A program made the position numbers and the translations under genes. From assembly GCA_028875245.1 (NCBI GenBank), contig JAPPEU010000035.1, forward strand, positions 151,455-215,454: 64,000 nt of DNA, read 5' to 3'. Each line of letters starts with the position of its first letter. The first letter of the stretch is position 1. Below, piece by piece: positions 62,583-64,000 of this stretch. The stretch comes from Chloroflexota bacterium. Its GTDB lineage: Bacteria; Chloroflexota; Anaerolineae; Aggregatilineales; Phototrophicaceae. The notes beneath the pieces are model-generated. The model did not search any database, was not told the DNA's origin, and saw nothing but the letters and a program-made list of their open reading frames with translations.

Positions 62583-63536
62583 TTACAGTTGCGACTCCAG
62601 GAATGCGTCCAAGGCTTCGACATTATTCAGGCTGATTCGCTGCTTCGAACGGTCAATGCGCCGCATCAAACCAGTGAGTACGTTGCCTGCGCCAATCTCA
62701 ACAAAGGTCTCCGCCCCGGCGGCGATAATGGCTTGAATCGAATCCGTCCAGCGCACCGGCTGCGTCAATTGCTGATGCAATTCAGTTGTGATTTCGGCGG
62801 CGGTTTGCAGCGGCCGGGCGGCGACGTTGCCGATAACCGGCGCCGTCGGCGGTGAAAAGGCGGTTCGCTGAACAACCTGGAGGAAGCCATCCAAGGCCGC
62901 CCTCATCAATGGCGAGTGCGCGGCTACACTGACCGCCAGCTTGACCGCCCTTCTGGCGCCGGCGGCCGCTGCGCGTTCAATCAGCGCATCCACCGCTGCG
63001 ATATCGCCGGAAACGACCGCCTGCCCCGGGCAGTTGTCATTCGCCAGCACGACGATCTGCCCGGTTTCGGACGAAACTTCCGCGCAGAGCGCTTCAACCC
63101 GGGCGATATCGAGCGCCAGAATCGCCGCCATCGCGCCTGGGCTTTTCTCGCCAGCCGCCTGCATGAAGCGCCCGCGGGCATCCACCAGCCGCAAGCCATC
63201 TTCAAAGCTGAACGCTTCGGCCGCGGCCAAGGCGGAGAGCTCGCCCAAGCTATGCCCGGCCATCCAGGCCGGTTCAGCAGCCGGATACAGGTCTTTGAGG
63301 ACAGCCCAGATCGCCAGGCTGCAGACAAAGAGCGCAGGCTGCGTAATGGCGGTTTTATCCAGTTCCGCGCTTGGCCCCTCCCAACAGATGCGAGCCAGGT
63401 CGTAACCGAGGATGTCGTTGGCTTGCTCAAAGGCGTCGCGCGCAATCGTGTATCGCCGGGCGAAATCCGCCCCCATGCCGATTATTTGCGAGCCTTGACC
63501 GGGGAACAAAGCGGCGCAGGCATTCCAATTGGTCAT
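62583..63536 (-). CDS. fabD: Malonyl-CoA:ACP transacylase
   Basis: Loads malonate onto acyl-carrier protein for fatty-acid synthesis. 317 residues from ATG 63536; the frame is open to 63773 but the extension has no family similarity and includes the rpmF terminator. Typical N-terminus CAALFPGQGSQIIGMGADFA (about residues 6-25), the catalytic serine in WMAGHSLGELSALAAAEAFS (about 90-109), ANDNCPGQAVVSGD (about 160) and the catalytic histidine in SVAAHSPLM (about 202). A TATAGT around 63566-63571 on the minus strand may be a local promoter element. Confidence 0.94.
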   Translation of the reverse strand: MTNWNACAALFPGQGSQIIGMGADFARRYTIARDAFEQANDILGYDLARICWEGPSAELDKTAITQPALFVCSLAIWAVLKDLYPAAEPAWMAGHSLGELSALAAAEAFSFEDGLRLVDARGRFMQAAGEKSPGAMAAILALDIARVEALCAEVSSETGQIVVLANDNCPGQAVVSGDIAAVDALIERAAAAGARRAVKLAVSVAAHSPLMRAALDGFLQVVQRTAFSPPTAPVIGNVAARPLQTAAEITTELHQQLTQPVRWTDSIQAIIAAGAETFVEIGAGNVLTGLMRRIDRSKQRISLNNVEALDAFLESQL

Positions 63537-63618
63537 CTCAAGGCGTTTTCTGATTTTCGCTTCTACTATAATGCAGAACACCGGAACAGGGAGCGAGTTG
63601 CCCGCGCGCGGCCGGCGC

Positions 63619-63644
63619 AAAAAACCGTGCGGCGGCGGCACGGT
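63619..63644 (-). terminator. Rho-independent terminator after rpmF
   Basis: Minus strand: ACCGTGC (63638-63644) pairs with GCACGGT (63624-63630) across a CG-rich 7-nt loop, followed by six T (A run at 63619-63624). It lies between rpmF and fabD, so fabD must rely on read-through or its own promoter. Confidence 0.85.
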
Positions 63645-63678
63645 CCTTCGCGTTGCCATTGCTGCGCAAGCGCGCCAG

Positions 63679-63864
63679 CTAATCGACGTCGATCTCGACA
63701 ACTTGCTCGCCACGATAGGAGCCACACTTGGGGCAGACGCGATGCGCGATATGATATTCGCCGCAGCTTTCACATTCCACCAGGTGCTTAAGCGTCAAGG
63801 CATCGTGGGCGCGGCGCCGGTCCCGCCGGGATTTGGAGACTTTGCGCTTGGGTAATGGACCCAT
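63679..63864 (-). CDS. rpmF: 50S ribosomal protein L32
   Basis: 61 residues with the L32 signature MGPLPKRKVSKSRRDRRRAH (residues 1-20) and a zinc ribbon whose four cysteines lie in two CxxC pairs (CESCGEYH and CPKCGSYR, about residues 31-50). GGAG lies 8-10 nt upstream of ATG 63864. In many bacteria rpmF precedes fatty-acid genes, as it does here (fabD), although plsX is missing. Confidence 0.95.
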   Translation of the reverse strand: MGPLPKRKVSKSRRDRRRAHDALTLKHLVECESCGEYHIAHRVCPKCGSYRGEQVVEIDVD

Positions 63865-63901
63865 CTCTTTACTCCTGAACGATTTCTAGCATAATCGGCG
63901 C

Positions 63902-63931
63902 ATTATACCGGCTGCTTAACCCAGCTGTCAA
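63902..63931 (-). promoter_or_regulatory. Consensus sigma-70 promoter of rpmF
   Basis: Minus strand: TTGACA (63926-63931), 18-nt spacer, TATAAT (63902-63907). Both hexamers match consensus fully. Transcription start is predicted near 63895, about 30 nt before the start codon. This promoter probably defines the strongest transcription unit in the window. Confidence 0.85.
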
Positions 63932-63950
63932 GCCAGGTGTGGCGGAGGCA

Positions 63951-64000
63951 GTGTATCGAATTCGGTTGAAATTCATTTTCACCACAAAGGAAAGAAGGAC
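63951..64000 (-). repeat. Copy of the 265-314 repeat, inverted
   Basis: The reverse complement of this stretch matches 265-314 with only two mismatches in 50 bases. It continues beyond the end of the window, so the full element cannot be delimited here. Confidence 0.8.

Overview
The window is 64 kb of bacterial chromosome, about 58-60% G+C by eye, densely coded on both strands, with no rRNA, tRNA, CRISPR, prophage or insertion sequence that I can see. Gene content suggests a member of the Chloroflexota (Anaerolineae-like). The hints are a separated TIGR03960/TIGR03936-type radical SAM pair, a MurF-like ligase with an N-terminal membrane domain, an RsmD with an APPQY motif, two PucR-type regulators around a long glutamate synthase, and several uncharacterised proteins I associate with that phylum. 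This assignment is inference.

Layout. 1-685 is non-coding and rich in dispersed repeats. 686-3139 (+) is a three-gene module of unknown function with winged-helix-like segments. 3314-12056 is a nitrogen block: a small membrane protein, PucR regulator 1, glutamate synthase large chain (gltB), then convergent PucR regulator 2. 12243-20984 (-) runs, in transcription order, two GNAT acetyltransferases, the AlaX editing protein, a 73-bp tandem repeat that copies a gene junction, a hypothetical, three membrane TPR proteins, and ileS. 21209-23152 (+) holds a TPR protein, a URO-D-family protein and rsmD, the last overlapping tail-to-tail with a CCA-enzyme-like gene. 23113-33761 (-) is one long operon, argC-argB-argD-argJ-carA-carB-hpt-cca-like. 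34444-35745 is the principal sigma factor, divergent from the arg operon. 36003-42170 (+) holds a GNAT protein, a membrane GAF/HTH-like protein, an FtsK/SpoIIIE translocase and a membrane-anchored, truncated ExoVII large-subunit homologue. 42177-43600 (-) holds a SRAP protein and two small membrane proteins. 43681-54587 (+) holds the radical SAM pair split by psuG, an alpha/beta hydrolase, the MurF-like ligase and ddl, a membrane glycosyltransferase, a pseudouridine synthase and plsC. 54584-55654 (-) is a phosphotransferase. 56007-61757 (+) looks like a cell-wall sugar recovery operon: MFS transporter, GH3/NagZ, serine hydrolase, BadF-type kinase, MurQ. 61767-63864 (-) is rpmF, fabD and an enoyl-CoA hydratase, behind a perfect consensus promoter.

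The most notable observation lies before argC. A sigma-70-like promoter is followed about 23 nt later by a 28-codon leader ORF with three consecutive arginine codons, then a protector stem, an alternative antiterminator stem, and a strong terminator with a T tract that ends just before the argC ribosome-binding site. The geometry matches ribosome-mediated transcription attenuation. It would put arginine synthesis and carAB under control of charged tRNA-Arg. No argR-like gene is visible in the window.

Other points of interest are the 73-bp array that repeats an alaX/next-gene start-stop junction, the membrane-tethered ExoVII core beside FtsK, a membrane sensor with no kinase, the unknown module at 686-3139, and repeat copies at both window ends. 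Coordinates of starts were adjusted by ribosome-binding site, overlap and family N-terminus where stated. All homology calls come from reading motifs, not from searches.
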